Source: Marinobacterium nitratireducens
GTDB lineage: Bacteria > Pseudomonadota > Gammaproteobacteria > Pseudomonadales > Balneatricaceae
Length of the DNA: 58,181 bases
Assembly (NCBI RefSeq): GCF_014645375.1
Contig: NZ_BMLT01000019.1
Span: 1 to 58,181, forward strand
Reading direction: 5' to 3'
The position numbers were made by a program, and so were the translations under genes. Positions 36,004 through 44,519 of this stretch are shown here, one piece after another. How positions within the stretch are numbered: position 1 is the first letter of the stretch; each line of letters starts with the position of its first letter. The notes below the pieces were generated by a model. The model did no database searches and was not told where the DNA came from. It was given only the letters and a program-made list of their open reading frames with translations.

Positions 36004-36737
36004 GCCGGCGCCTCGGTCAGTTGACGCAGCAACTGTCCCTGCAGCGCCAGTACCTGTGGCTGGTCAACCGCCCTGGGCGTCGCTCCGGCCGGTACGATCG
36101 GATCGGTGAGCCGCGCCGGATGTCCCTGCAACACCAGCACCCGGTGCCCCAGCCGCAGCGCTTCCAGCGGATCGTGGGTAATCAGCAGCACGGTACGGTC
36201 CGCCAGCAGGTGCGCCGCCAGGTCCTGCAGCCGCAGCCGCGTTACCGCATCGAGCGCAGAGAACGGCTCGTCCATCAGCACCAGCGGCTTGTCTTCCATC
36301 AGCATCCGCGCCAGCGCCACACGCTGCCGCTGGCCGCCGGACAGCGCAGCCGGAAAACGCGCTTCCAGACCGGACAGGCCGACCTGACTGAGCAGGTAAC
36401 GCGCCTGTTCACGCTGTTCGCAGGCAGGCCGGCCCTGGCGCAGCCGGGGCCCGAGCAGCACATTGTCGAGCACACAGAGCCAGGGCAGCAGCAGATCCTG
36501 CTGTGCCATCCAGGCGATTCTGCCCGTCAGTGGCCGGCCGTCGTCGGTTTCGATGCGAGCGCGCGCCTGCATCCCCTCGGTGAGGCCTGCCAGCAGGCGC
36601 AACAACGAGCTCTTGCCGACGCCGGACTGACCGAGCAGACAGGTCCACTGGCCGGCGGGCAAATCGAGGTCCAGGTCGCTGAAAAGACTGCGCCCCTGCC
36701 AGGCCAGACTGGCATTGCGAATACAAACCGCGGGCAC
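36000..36737 (-). CDS. thiZ: ABC transporter ATPase ThiZ
   Basis: The 245-residue nucleotide-binding subunit has Walker A GQSGVGKSS, signature LSGGQRQRVALARML, Walker B PLVLMDEPFSALD and the switch His in LLITHDPLEAL. The ORF is open far upstream into thiD. I place the start at GTG 36737, five bases after the thiD stop, where GGTGG at a 7-nt spacing serves as ribosome site and the product begins MPAVCIRNASLAWQG, like other ABC ATPases. The start is the least certain of this operon. Confidence 0.88.
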   Translation of the reverse strand: MPAVCIRNASLAWQGRSLFSDLDLDLPAGQWTCLLGQSGVGKSSLLRLLAGLTEGMQARARIETDDGRPLTGRIAWMAQQDLLLPWLCVLDNVLLGPRLRQGRPACEQREQARYLLSQVGLSGLEARFPAALSGGQRQRVALARMLMEDKPLVLMDEPFSALDAVTRLRLQDLAAHLLADRTVLLITHDPLEALRLGHRVLVLQGHPARLTDPIVPAGATPRAVDQPQVLALQGQLLRQLTEAPA

Positions 36738-36741
36738 CGGC

Positions 36742-37551
36742 TTACCACCAGCGGTGGAAGTGATGCACCGGACCGTGGCCCGAGCCGATCTCGAGCCGGT
36801 CCGCCGCTTCGATTGCGGCGCTGATGTAGATCTTGGCATCGCGAATGGCGGTTTCGGTATCGAGCCCGCGCGCCAGGCCCGCGGCGATGGCCGACGACAG
36901 CGTGCAACCGGTGCCGTGGGTATTGCGCGTGGCGATACGCGGCGCCGGCAGCCAGATTTCACGCACGCCGTCGCAATATAGATCCGCGCTCTGACTGCCC
37001 TCGAGATGGCCGCCCTTGAGCAGAACCGCACCAGGCCCCAGTGCCAGCAACGCCCGGGCGGCATCGAGCATCTGCCCTTCGGTTGCGGGTTCGTCGATGC
37101 CGAGCAGTACCGCAGCTTCCGGCAGATTGGGCGTTACCACCGACGCCATTGGCAGCAGGCGGCTTCGCAGGCTCTCGATGGCACTGTCAGCCAGCAGCTT
37201 GTCGCCGCTTTTCGCCACCATCACCGGGTCGAGTACGATATTGCGCGCACCATAAGCGGACAGTTCGTCGGCCACGACCGCAATCGCCTCCGCCCGGCCC
37301 AGCATGCCGATTTTGGTGGCGCCGATGGCCAGATCGTCGAACACTGTGCGAATCTGACTGCAGATGAATTCGGGGGGGACATCCTGGATCGCGCGCACTT
37401 CGCGGGTATTTTGGGCCGTCAGGGCCGCAATCACCGAAGCGCCGTAGGCGCCGAGAGCGGAAAAGGCCTTGAGATCGGCCTGAATACCGGCACCGCCGCC
37501 GGAATCGGATCCGGCAATCGTCAGGGCAATGGGACAGGGCTGGCTGGACAT
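36742..37551 (-). CDS. thiD: hydroxymethylpyrimidine kinase/phosphomethylpyrimidine kinase
   Basis: The 269-residue ribokinase-fold enzyme phosphorylates HMP and HMP-P to HMP-PP. It has ALTIAGSDSGGGAGIQADLK at the N-terminus, the conserved VLDPVMVAKSG, and the catalytic anion hole NTHGTGCTLSSAIAAGLARG. The start at 37551 follows GGAG; a longer upstream frame enters the riboswitch. It is the first gene of the TPP-controlled cluster. Confidence 0.95.
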   Translation of the reverse strand: MSSQPCPIALTIAGSDSGGGAGIQADLKAFSALGAYGASVIAALTAQNTREVRAIQDVPPEFICSQIRTVFDDLAIGATKIGMLGRAEAIAVVADELSAYGARNIVLDPVMVAKSGDKLLADSAIESLRSRLLPMASVVTPNLPEAAVLLGIDEPATEGQMLDAARALLALGPGAVLLKGGHLEGSQSADLYCDGVREIWLPAPRIATRNTHGTGCTLSSAIAAGLARGLDTETAIRDAKIYISAAIEAADRLEIGSGHGPVHHFHRWW

Positions 37552-37631
37552 GGTCGTCTCCTGCTGCAAAACCGCGACGGGGCGAGATCGACCAGAAGAA
37601 CGACGGAAAGAGACTGGTGCCGACATCTCGA

Positions 37632-37738
37632 TTTCCTACGCCGGTGCTAACCGGGTCAGGTTCAACGGGTCTGATCTCAGCCCGTCCGACCGCCGCACGC
37701 TGTTGCGTGGCAGGCCTGTCCGGGCACCCCGACAAGAA
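37632..37738 (-). promoter_or_regulatory. TPP (thi-box) riboswitch
   Basis: On the minus strand GTCGGGGTGCC begins the element. The thi box core GGCTGAGATCAGACCC is followed by GTTGAACCTGA, and the end is CCGGTTAGCACCGGCGTAGG. These are the conserved CUGAGA and ACCUGA strands plus the GCGUAGG closing region. A GC-rich variable hairpin (CACGC...GCGTG) fills P3a. It ends about 80 nt before thiD and should repress the operon when thiamin pyrophosphate is abundant. Confidence 0.95.
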
Positions 37739-37746
37739 TGGACCCT

Positions 37747-37776
37747 AGTGTATGTGCAGCGGGGCGCACCTGTCCA
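37747..37776 (-). promoter_or_regulatory. sigma-70-like promoter of the thi operon
   Basis: On the minus strand there is a -35 TGGACA (37776-37771), an 18-nt spacer and a -10 TACACT (37752-37747). Transcription would start about 7 nt downstream, immediately before the TPP riboswitch. Matches are 5/6 and 4/6 to consensus. Confidence 0.6.
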
Positions 37777-37837
37777 TGCCAGTGCAAAAGGTTTTTGGCC
37801 GCTTCTGGAAAATCCGGTAAATTCGGAGAAAAACCGC

Positions 37838-37855
37838 TGTAAATGATCTGAAACA
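37838..37855. promoter_or_regulatory. imperfect GacA/UvrY-box-like palindrome
   Basis: TGTAAATGATCTGAAACA matches the GacA box consensus TGTAAG-N6-CTTACA in its outer five bases on the left and three on the right. It keeps the central AT, but fails at the inner half of the right arm. It lies about 105 bp before the predicted start of the GGA-rich RNA. Treated as tentative. Confidence 0.3.
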
Positions 37856-37944
37856 ATGAAATAAGATTCAAACCTAACTTATTGATTGACGTTTAAAGCT
37901 GTAACGGTGAATTAACAATTTTTAGGAATTTTTCCTATATCAAA

Positions 37945-38121
37945 ATTTTGCCATGGGTCCATAATGATCAACGTGGATCTCCTGTTCAGGGAATGAATAG
38001 CAAGGAAGGCCTCGTAAAGCGCACAGGAAAAACGGACGTTCGCAGGACGCAACTCAGCGCACGGAAAATGGAAGCCAGCTTAGAGGGCATGATGACGGAA
38101 CATCATGCCCTCTTTATTTTT
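37945..38121 (+). ncRNA. candidate CsrB/RsmZ-family regulatory RNA
   Basis: The AT-rich intergenic segment carries nine GGA triplets, at 37975, 37990, 38004, 38026, 38034, 38045, 38063, 38070 and 38097. Most are in AGGA, CAGGA or ACGGA contexts, the binding site of CsrA/RsmA. Several sit in small hairpin loops, e.g. TTCA-GGGA-ATGAA (37986-37998) and GTT(c)GC-AGGAC-GCAAC (38039-38054). It ends in a strong terminator. A weak promoter TTAACA ... TATATC (about 37912-37940) fits a start near 37945. No coding frame is convincing. Such RNAs are made under Gac/Bar-UvrY control and titrate CsrA. Confidence 0.72.
38082..38121 (+). terminator. strong intrinsic terminator with GGA in the loop
   Basis: AGAGGGCATGATG (38082-38094) pairs perfectly with CATCATGCCCTCT (38101-38113), a 13-bp stem with loop ACGGAA, followed by TTATTTTT. 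This ends the GGA-rich RNA. A GGA in the terminator loop is also seen in known Rsm RNAs. Bases 38122-38325 beyond it show only a short GACCCG/CGGGTC hairpin and no gene. Confidence 0.92.
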
Positions 38122-38325
38122 GCCCCGGATATGACTGCCGATGACCCGCAACGGGTCGCGATCCGCCCCTGCCCTTCTACTGATTCATTGTGCTCAAGGT
38201 CTTACCGGTTCATCAGGCTCTGGAGAGAATCCCGGGGTGCAGCCGGTTGACACCAGGCATGCCTGAGCCGGTTCGCGACGAATTGAACGCCAATCCGGTC
38301 GGGTGACGGGGAGTGGCTGCGGATT

Positions 38326-39399
38326 TCAGGTCGCCCGTTCGAGCGCAAGGCGGTCGCCCGCGATGGTCTGAACCTCGTAACGGCTCCAGAGCTGACGCGC
38401 CAGCTCGGAAACCGCTTCGCGCTGCCCGCCGGCAATCCAGCGCGCCAGAGCACCGGCGACATCGGGATAAGGCCCAGGCTCCGGGTTGGACTGGCGTAGC
38501 CAGCCGGCCAGTTGTCCGGGATCGAACTGCTGCTGCATCACCGTCGCCATACCAAGTTCCGCCATGATGTCCGCGTTGGACAACTGCTCCACCTGGCCCA
38601 GATAGGGTTTGCTCAGCAGCTTTTTGCCGTATTGCACCGTCTCGCTCGCCAGACCAAAGCCGCTGTTGCTGATGACGCCGGCGCAGCTGGCGAGATCCCG
38701 CTCGAAGCCGTCGCGACAAAACGGCCGAAAATGAACGTTGCCATCCGTCTGAGGCCTGTCGACCGCGCTATACACCACGAAGCGGTGATCGTCGAAGGGG
38801 CGAAACCAGCGCAGCAGCTCATCCCGGGGTTCGTACGGCAGATACACCAGAATCTTGTCCGCTTCCAGCGTCACCGGGTATCGCGGCGGCGAAATCAGCG
38901 GCGGCAGTATCGGCTGTCCGAAATGATGCCAGTGCAGGCCGATGGCGGTATCGACCGGTGCAATCGAGCGAATCGCGGCGCGGGTACCACGGCTCTGATG
39001 GCCACCGGGCAGTCGGTGATTGAAAACGTACTGGTGGGCAATGCCCAGGCTCGGCACGCCGCGCCTGCGCGCAGCCCAGGCCGTGACCGGTTCGAAGTCG
39101 CTGATCACCAGGTCGTATCCACCCAGATCCAGCTTGCGGATATCGCGAAAGAGCTCACGCAGGCTGTTGCCGAACAGCGTGCCGGGAACGTCGATACGGC
39201 CGCCGGGGCGATAGCGAAAGGTGAGCCCGCGACGGCAGGCATAATCACCGAAGGGTTCCATGTCGAACAGCCCCTGCGGTTCCCGACCGCTGAACAGGTA
39301 GTCGACCTCCAGCCCCGCCTCGGCCAGGGCCGGGGCCATCACCCGGGCTCGGGTGATATGACCGTTGCCGGTGGCCTGTACGCCATAGAGAATCTTCAT
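38326..39399 (-). CDS. MJ1255/VC2487-family glycosyltransferase
   Basis: The 357-residue protein resembles UDP-glycosyltransferase/MurG-like GT-B enzymes. It begins MKILYGVQATGNGHITRARV, continues with YDLVISDFEPVTAWAARRRGVP, and has a C-terminal donor-site region ASCAGVISNSGFGLASETVQYGKKLLSKP. This matches the MJ1255/VC2487 family of unknown acceptor. The frame continues upstream through the PAP2 gene, but the true start at 39399 lies 9 bp past the PAP2 stop. The ribosome site is weak. Confidence 0.85.
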   Translation of the reverse strand: MKILYGVQATGNGHITRARVMAPALAEAGLEVDYLFSGREPQGLFDMEPFGDYACRRGLTFRYRPGGRIDVPGTLFGNSLRELFRDIRKLDLGGYDLVISDFEPVTAWAARRRGVPSLGIAHQYVFNHRLPGGHQSRGTRAAIRSIAPVDTAIGLHWHHFGQPILPPLISPPRYPVTLEADKILVYLPYEPRDELLRWFRPFDDHRFVVYSAVDRPQTDGNVHFRPFCRDGFERDLASCAGVISNSGFGLASETVQYGKKLLSKPYLGQVEQLSNADIMAELGMATVMQQQFDPGQLAGWLRQSNPEPGPYPDVAGALARWIAGGQREAVSELARQLWSRYEVQTIAGDRLALERAT

Positions 39400-39407
39400 A
39401 TGTTCTT

Positions 39408-39950
39408 TCAGATTATGGTGAACAGCAGAATGCCGAGTTGAGCGCTGCAGATGCCAAGCAGGGCCCCGGCAAGAATATCGGTCGGATAGTGCACGCCGAG
39501 CATGACCCTGGCGGCACCGATCAGGCCGGCGATCAGGTAAAGTGGCAGCAGCAGGCTTGGGTAGTGCGCTGCCATCACCGCGGCGAAGGTAAAGGCGGCC
39601 GCGGCATGCCCGGAGGGAAAACTGAAACGGTCGGAGGGCCTGATGTAGGCCGCGAAGTCCTCGAAGCGATCGCAGGGGCGGTCCCGGCGGATCAGGTTCT
39701 TGAGCAGCAGGTAACTGGGCAGCTCGATGCCGAAGGCCAGGAGACCCGCAAGCAGGAACCGCTCCCCCTCTTCGGGTTCGAACAGCGCCAGCACCGCGCC
39801 TAGCAGGATATAGAACAACCCGTCGCCCAGCCGCGAGACCCAGCGGCTGACCACGGCCAGTTCCGGGGCCCGGGGGCGACTCAGGCACCAGTGAAACGCC
39901 AGGGTGTCGAACCGGGTTATCTTCTGCTGCAGGCTGTTCATCACCGTCAC
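39408..39950 (-). CDS. PAP2-family lipid phosphatase
   Basis: The 180-residue polytopic membrane phosphatase has the three PAP2 motifs: KNLIRRDRP, PSGH (in FSFPSGHAAAAF) and RVMLGVHYPTD. The family removes phosphate from undecaprenyl diphosphate, phosphatidic acid or lipid A. Being directly upstream of the glycosyltransferase suggests joint work on an envelope lipid or lipid-linked sugar. A second ATG at 39941 is an alternative start. Confidence 0.9.
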   Translation of the reverse strand: MTVMNSLQQKITRFDTLAFHWCLSRPRAPELAVVSRWVSRLGDGLFYILLGAVLALFEPEEGERFLLAGLLAFGIELPSYLLLKNLIRRDRPCDRFEDFAAYIRPSDRFSFPSGHAAAAFTFAAVMAAHYPSLLLPLYLIAGLIGAARVMLGVHYPTDILAGALLGICSAQLGILLFTII

Positions 39951-40048
39951 CGGACTTGTCAGGGTTCGGTGTTATTTTCCTTCCGGCGCCATGACATCGA
40001 GGTGAAAAACAGGTGACGCTTTGGTGACATAGAGCCTGAGGCGTGATT

Positions 40049-40203
40049 GTGGGAGCGGCGCCCGCCGCGAAAGATGTGGCACCGTGCCAGCCATTTCTCC
40101 GCGGGGCACAGCTCCCAAGCAACAGCCGCAGGAGCCCACTCTGTGGGCGAACAGCCTTGCAGCACACTGCCCATCTTCGGTTCGCTCGCGGAGCGAGCTC
40201 CTA
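40049..40203. repeat. REP/BIME-like cluster
   Basis: Three related palindromic units occur here: GTGGGAGCGGCGCCCGCCGC followed by GAAA (40049-40072), GCAGGAGCCCACTCTGTGGG followed by CGAAC (40128-40152), and an inverted TTCGCTCGCGGAGCGAGCTC followed by CTAC (40180-40203). ACCGTGCCAGCCATTT between them recurs near 17042. The GTAGGAGCG...GCGAA plan is that of Pseudomonas REP elements. It separates the PAP2 promoter region from the hydrolase gene. Confidence 0.75.
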
Positions 40204-40225
40204 CGCCTCCATCAGCAACCGCCCC

Positions 40226-41131
40226 TTACGCCTCGCCGCTCAGGCTCTGATGCAGCCAGTCTCCGGCGCGCTCCGCCATCGCCCTGGGATTGTCCCATGG
40301 CACCATATGCCCTTCGCCTTCCAGCAGTATCAGCTCGATGGGCTGGCGCGCGCGTTCCACGATACGACGGGCATAGGCGGTTTCGAGCACTTCGTCGCGC
40401 TCGCCCTGCAGGATCGCCAGATGGAAGTCGTAGCGACGGTGCAGAATATGGCTGCGTTGACTGAACAGACTGGCGAGAGTCGCCAGCGGATACTCGAACA
40501 CCAGTCGGGGGTCCTTGTCGATCAGCGGACCGGCGGGGTGGCCGTCGAGCAGTTTTTCCAGATCGACGTACTGCTTGAGCGGCAACCGCAGTTTGGGAAA
40601 GAACCAGGCCGTGGTCCGGGTCCAGTTCCAGCCGATGCCATGCAGCATGTCGGGCTCGAGTTCGCTCAGCAACAGCGTGCCGCAGAGCACCGCCCGGATC
40701 CGCTCGTCACTCTCCGCAAGCTTCAGGCCGGTGATGGCACCGCCGGAATAACCGAATACCGTGAACGGGCCATCAAACTCCGATTGCAGTCGGTCGATTA
40801 CCCTTTGCAGATCGCCGACCAGGTCTTCGACGCGGTAGTACCCACGGTCACCGCCGGAATAGCCGTGGCCGCGCGGATCCACCCCGACAACGTTGAAACC
40901 GCGATCGCTGAGCCGGCCCAGCAGTTCCGCATAGAGTTCGATGTAGGTGCCAAGCCCCGGCAGAAACAGCACCACCGGCGCCGCCTTGTCATTGCGGTAA
41001 AGCTCGCAGTGAATGGGAATATCGCCTTCGATCTCCAGCACTTCCCGGCGTGCCAGAAAGCGACCTAGACCCAGACTGTCCCACAACTGCTGGCGGAATT
41101 CGTCGTCCGCTCTGGCTTCGTCCTTCGCCAT
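40226..41131 (-). CDS. alpha/beta hydrolase, lysophospholipase-like
   Basis: The 301-residue soluble alpha/beta hydrolase has nucleophile elbow VFGYSGGAITG. A plausible acid lies in the ILQGERDEV loop, and the catalytic His is in EGEGHMVPWDNP. LPGLGTYIELYAELLGRLSDRGFNVVGVDPRGHGYSGG is the oxyanion-side region (52-90). It resembles monoacylglycerol lipases/lysophospholipases; the substrate is unknown. It has no signal peptide. It lies 58 bp after mutM in the same direction. Confidence 0.85.
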   Translation of the reverse strand: MAKDEARADDEFRQQLWDSLGLGRFLARREVLEIEGDIPIHCELYRNDKAAPVVLFLPGLGTYIELYAELLGRLSDRGFNVVGVDPRGHGYSGGDRGYYRVEDLVGDLQRVIDRLQSEFDGPFTVFGYSGGAITGLKLAESDERIRAVLCGTLLLSELEPDMLHGIGWNWTRTTAWFFPKLRLPLKQYVDLEKLLDGHPAGPLIDKDPRLVFEYPLATLASLFSQRSHILHRRYDFHLAILQGERDEVLETAYARRIVERARQPIELILLEGEGHMVPWDNPRAMAERAGDWLHQSLSGEA

Positions 41132-41189
41132 CCTTTCCCTCCCCCAGAGGTTTGCCCACGGAGCCTGGCCTGAAGCACCTCGCTTTCGG

Positions 41190-42002
41190 TTACCGTTGGC
41201 AGTCAGCGCAGAATACGGTACTGCGCTGCCCCAGTCGAATTTCCCTTAATGGTGCACCACAGCGCACGCAGGGCTCGCCGGCGCGACCATAGACCATAAG
41301 CTGCTGGCTGAAGTACCCCGGCTTGCCGTCGCCACCGACAAAATCCCGCAAGGTGGTGCCGCCCTGCTCGATGGCGCGCGCCAGCACCGTCTTGATCTCG
41401 ACCACCAGGCGCTCGAGCCGCTGCGGCGATATCCGGCCGGCGGCCCGCTTGGGGTGAATACCCGCAGCGAACAGCGCTTCGTTGGCGTAAATGTTGCCCA
41501 CCCCCACCACCACCTTGCTGTCCATGATCAGCTGCTTGATCGGACTCCGGCGCCCCTTGCAGGCGCGCTGCAGGCAACCGGCGTCGAAGTTTTCGGACAG
41601 CGGTTCGGGGCCGAGCGACGCCAGCAACTGATGCACTTCGCCGGGCGACTGCCAGAGCACCGCGCCAAAGCGGCGAGGATCGGTCAGGCGCAGCGCCAGT
41701 CCCGAATCCAGCACCAGGTCCAGGTGATCGTGCCGCCCCGGCGGCTGGTCCCGGGGCACCAGCCGCAGACTGCCGGACATGCCCAGGTGCACCAGCACAG
41801 TGCCGTGCCCGAACCCGATCAGCAGGTACTTGCCGCGACGCGCCACCTCCCGCGGCCGCTGACCGGCCAGCAACTCGGCCAGGTCCGGTGGTACCGGCCA
41901 GCGCAGGCGGGGCTGACGTACGACGACCGATTCGACCCTGTGCCCCTCGAGGTAAGGTGCGACACCGCGCCGGGTGGTTTCGACTTCTGGCAATTCGGGC
42001 AT
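41190..42002 (-). CDS. mutM: formamidopyrimidine-DNA glycosylase
   Basis: The 270-residue base-excision repair enzyme removes 8-oxoguanine and cuts at AP sites. It begins [14 protein letters not shown] with catalytic Pro2 and Glu3. It has the helix-two-turn-helix [23 protein letters not shown], and ends in the zinc finger CVRC...CADC with [20 protein letters not shown] before it. A 30-codon upstream extension in frame is rejected because Pro2 must be the mature N-terminus. Confidence 0.96.
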   Translation of the reverse strand: MPELPEVETTRRGVAPYLEGHRVESVVVRQPRLRWPVPPDLAELLAGQRPREVARRGKYLLIGFGHGTVLVHLGMSGSLRLVPRDQPPGRHDHLDLVLDSGLALRLTDPRRFGAVLWQSPGEVHQLLASLGPEPLSENFDAGCLQRACKGRRSPIKQLIMDSKVVVGVGNIYANEALFAAGIHPKRAAGRISPQRLERLVVEIKTVLARAIEQGGTTLRDFVGGDGKPGYFSQQLMVYGRAGEPCVRCGAPLREIRLGQRSTVFCADCQR

Positions 42003-42242
42003 GACGACTGATCCGCAACACGCTGACAGCCCCCATAATACCAGTTCGGGCTTTAAGGAGCTGTTCACCGCGCAGGCACTATAATTCTGCAACCCGGATT
42101 CGCGCCATTAGCGCCCGGCCTGGGGTTCAGGCCCGCAACGCCCGGGCCTGCATCGTGTCGCAGGACCCGGTACAATCCGACACCCGCCGCGTTGCGGCCG
42201 GTTCACCCATATCGACGAGTCAGTACCAGCTGAGGGTTTGCC

Positions 42243-43016
42243 ATGTCCGTTTCACGCCTATCGGTTCTGCTTGCGGCGCTGCTGCTCGGCGCCTGTGCCC
42301 AGACGCCCCCGGCTCCGCCGCCGGTGACGGCGACACAGCTTGAGCAGGCCCTCGCCGAGACCGAGAACCGGCTCTCCAGCGCCATCGAGGCACAGGCGGA
42401 ACAGGCCGGGCGCGACGCGGCACAGCGGCAGCAGGACATTCAGCAGCTGCAGGCGGCACTGGCCGAACTCAAGTCGCTGGTACAGGTCCGCAATGAACCG
42501 CCGCCGCCGCGGGTTATCGAAGTCGAGCGGCGCGACTACCCGGACAACGAGACCCGGGATGGCAAGCTGATCGTCGGCGCCAGCGAGCAGATCTGGTTCG
42601 AGGCGGTCGACGCCGTGTACGCCGCGCGCGTCGACACCGGCGCCACGACGTCGTCGCTGAGCGCCACCGACATCACCACCTTCGAACGCGACGGCGACCG
42701 CTGGGTGCGCTTCGCCCTGACCCATGACGGGGTCGACGAATCGCCCCTGATCGAGTCCCCGCTGGTACGCTTTGCCCGCATTATCCAGGCCTCTGCCGAA
42801 GATGCGGACCGGCGCCCGGTGGTGGCGCTGACCGTTCGCCTGGGCCGACTGACGGAAACGGCCGAATTCACCCTGACCGACCGCTCGGAAATGGAGTATC
42901 CGGTACTGCTCGGGCGCGAGTTCCTGCAGGACATCGCCGTCGTCGACATCGCCCGCGACAACCTCCAGGGCGAACCGACGAGGCCACGCACGACCGAGAG
43001 CGAGGCGGCACCATGA
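42243..43016 (+). CDS. retropepsin-like aspartic protease lipoprotein (RimK-associated)
   Basis: The 257-residue lipoprotein has lipobox LLGAC (Cys18), a Pro-rich linker and a coiled-coil segment (about 31-80). A C-terminal PF05618-type retropepsin fold follows, with catalytic motif VDTGATTSSLSA (D131-T132-G133). Only one DTG is present, so activity would need a dimer, as in retroviral proteases. Later blocks are RRPVVALTVRLGRLTETAEFTLTDRSEMEYPVLLGREFLQD (around 195-235). The gene overlaps the next by 4 bp and heads a three-gene operon with an ATP-grasp ligase. Confidence 0.85.
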   Translation: MSVSRLSVLLAALLLGACAQTPPAPPPVTATQLEQALAETENRLSSAIEAQAEQAGRDAAQRQQDIQQLQAALAELKSLVQVRNEPPPPRVIEVERRDYPDNETRDGKLIVGASEQIWFEAVDAVYAARVDTGATTSSLSATDITTFERDGDRWVRFALTHDGVDESPLIESPLVRFARIIQASAEDADRRPVVALTVRLGRLTETAEFTLTDRSEMEYPVLLGREFLQDIAVVDIARDNLQGEPTRPRTTESEAAP

Positions 43017-44518
43017 TTTCACGCAAGCCGTTCTACACCGTCGTCGCGCTGCTGTTCCTGGCCGGGCTGGCGCTGAGCCTGTACCGGCACTTCGTTTTCG
43101 AGGTGCCCTGGCTGCCCGGCGAACAGCGCCAGGTCTGGTCCATCGAAGCCAAGGTCGAGTTCGAGGCCACCGGCAAACCGGTGAAGGCCTCGCTGGCGAT
43201 TCCCGGCACTCAGCCCGGCTTCACCCTGCTCAACGAAGCCGCCGCATCGCCGGGCTACGGCCTGTCGTTTCTCGAACGCAACGGCGGCACCCGGGCCGAG
43301 TGGACCATTCGCCAGGCGTCCGGTCCCCAGGAACTGTACTACCGCGTCAACATGATGGCCGATCCCCATGCCGAGTCGCCGACTCCGGTGGCGGTGCCCG
43401 AGATCGCGCCTCATACCGACCAGGAGCCCTACGCCACCGCTATCCACCAGGTTCTGAGCCGGGCGCTGGAGCGCAGCTCCGACGGCTTCAGCCTGACCCG
43501 CGAGCTGATTCGCGAGCTCGGCAGCCAGCAGCAGAACGCTGCCCTGCTGGCCCAGTACCGGCCAAAGCCCCGGCTGCTGGTCGAGATGCTCAACCGCGCC
43601 GGCATCGCCGCCCGCGTCGTCAAGGGCCTGACGCTGGAAGACGGCCGCCGGCGTCAGCCGCTGGTCGACCTGCTGCAGGTCTTCGACGACGGCCGCGTCG
43701 AGGTCGTCGATCCGGCGACCGGCGAGCCCGGGCAAATCGAGAACATGCTGCTTTGGGAGCGCCATTCGAGCCCGGTGCTCGACCTGGTGGGCGGCGTCAA
43801 TTCCCGCGTCACCTTCTCGATGATCCGCCAGCAACAGCCGGTCGCGGTGGCGCTGGAGCAGAAATTCGAGGACTCCAACCTGCTCAACTTTTCCATCCAC
43901 AGCCTGCCGCTGGAAGAGCAGGCACTGTTCAAGGGCATTCTGCTGATCCCCATCGGCGTGCTGGTGGTGGTGCTGATGCGGGTGCTGGTGGGCCTCAAGA
44001 CCTCGGGCACCTTCATGCCGGTGCTGATCGCCATGGCCTTCATCCAGACCAGTCTGGTCACCGGCCTCATCGGCTTTCTGCTGATCGTCAGCATGGGCCT
44101 GGTCATCCGCTCCTGGCTGTCGCACCTGAATCTGCTGCTGGTCGCGCGCATTTCGGCGGTCATCATCATGGTGATCGGCATCATCTCGCTGTTCAGCGTG
44201 CTGGCCTTCAAGCTGGGCCTGACAGAGGGCCTCAAGATTACCTTCTTCCCGATGATCATTCTGTCCTGGACCATCGAGCGCATGAGCCTGTTGTGGGAAG
44301 AGGAAGGCGCCAAGGAGGTACTGAGTCAGGGCGGCGGCTCGCTGCTGGTGGCCGTGCTCGCCTACCTGGCGATGAACAACGACCTGATACGCCACCTGAC
44401 CTTCAACTTCCTCGGACTGCAGCTGACGGTCATGGCGGCGGTGCTGCTGCTGGGCAACTATACCGGCTATCGCCTGCTGGAGCTGAGACGCTTCCAGCCA
44501 CTGGCGCGGGAAGACTGA
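43013..44518 (+). CDS. inactive transglutaminase fused to a 7TM region
   Basis: The 501-residue protein has an N-terminal membrane helix (about 7-25) and a periplasmic domain of the transglutaminase fold (about 35-285). Roughly seven C-terminal helices follow (from ILLIPIGVLVVVLMRVLVG onward). The entire protein contains no cysteine, so the catalytic Cys of transglutaminases is absent. Conserved family sites LVEMLNRAGIAARVVKGL and VEVVDPATGEPGQ remain. Overlap with the upstream gene and a 1-bp gap to the ATP-grasp gene imply one functional unit. Confidence 0.88.
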   Translation: MISRKPFYTVVALLFLAGLALSLYRHFVFEVPWLPGEQRQVWSIEAKVEFEATGKPVKASLAIPGTQPGFTLLNEAAASPGYGLSFLERNGGTRAEWTIRQASGPQELYYRVNMMADPHAESPTPVAVPEIAPHTDQEPYATAIHQVLSRALERSSDGFSLTRELIRELGSQQQNAALLAQYRPKPRLLVEMLNRAGIAARVVKGLTLEDGRRRQPLVDLLQVFDDGRVEVVDPATGEPGQIENMLLWERHSSPVLDLVGGVNSRVTFSMIRQQQPVAVALEQKFEDSNLLNFSIHSLPLEEQALFKGILLIPIGVLVVVLMRVLVGLKTSGTFMPVLIAMAFIQTSLVTGLIGFLLIVSMGLVIRSWLSHLNLLLVARISAVIIMVIGIISLFSVLAFKLGLTEGLKITFFPMIILSWTIERMSLLWEEEGAKEVLSQGGGSLLVAVLAYLAMNNDLIRHLTFNFLGLQLTVMAAVLLLGNYTGYRLLELRRFQPLARED

Positions 44519-44519
44519 G

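Noticed and set aside
39400-40167. N-terminal extension of the glycosyltransferase frame
   Set aside because: It runs through the PAP2 gene in another frame and has no domain; the family N-terminus MKILYGVQATGNGH starts at 39399.
42258-43022. 254-codon minus-strand frame opposite the retropepsin gene
   Set aside because: Antisense shadow of a gene with a lipobox and DTG motif in a coupled operon.
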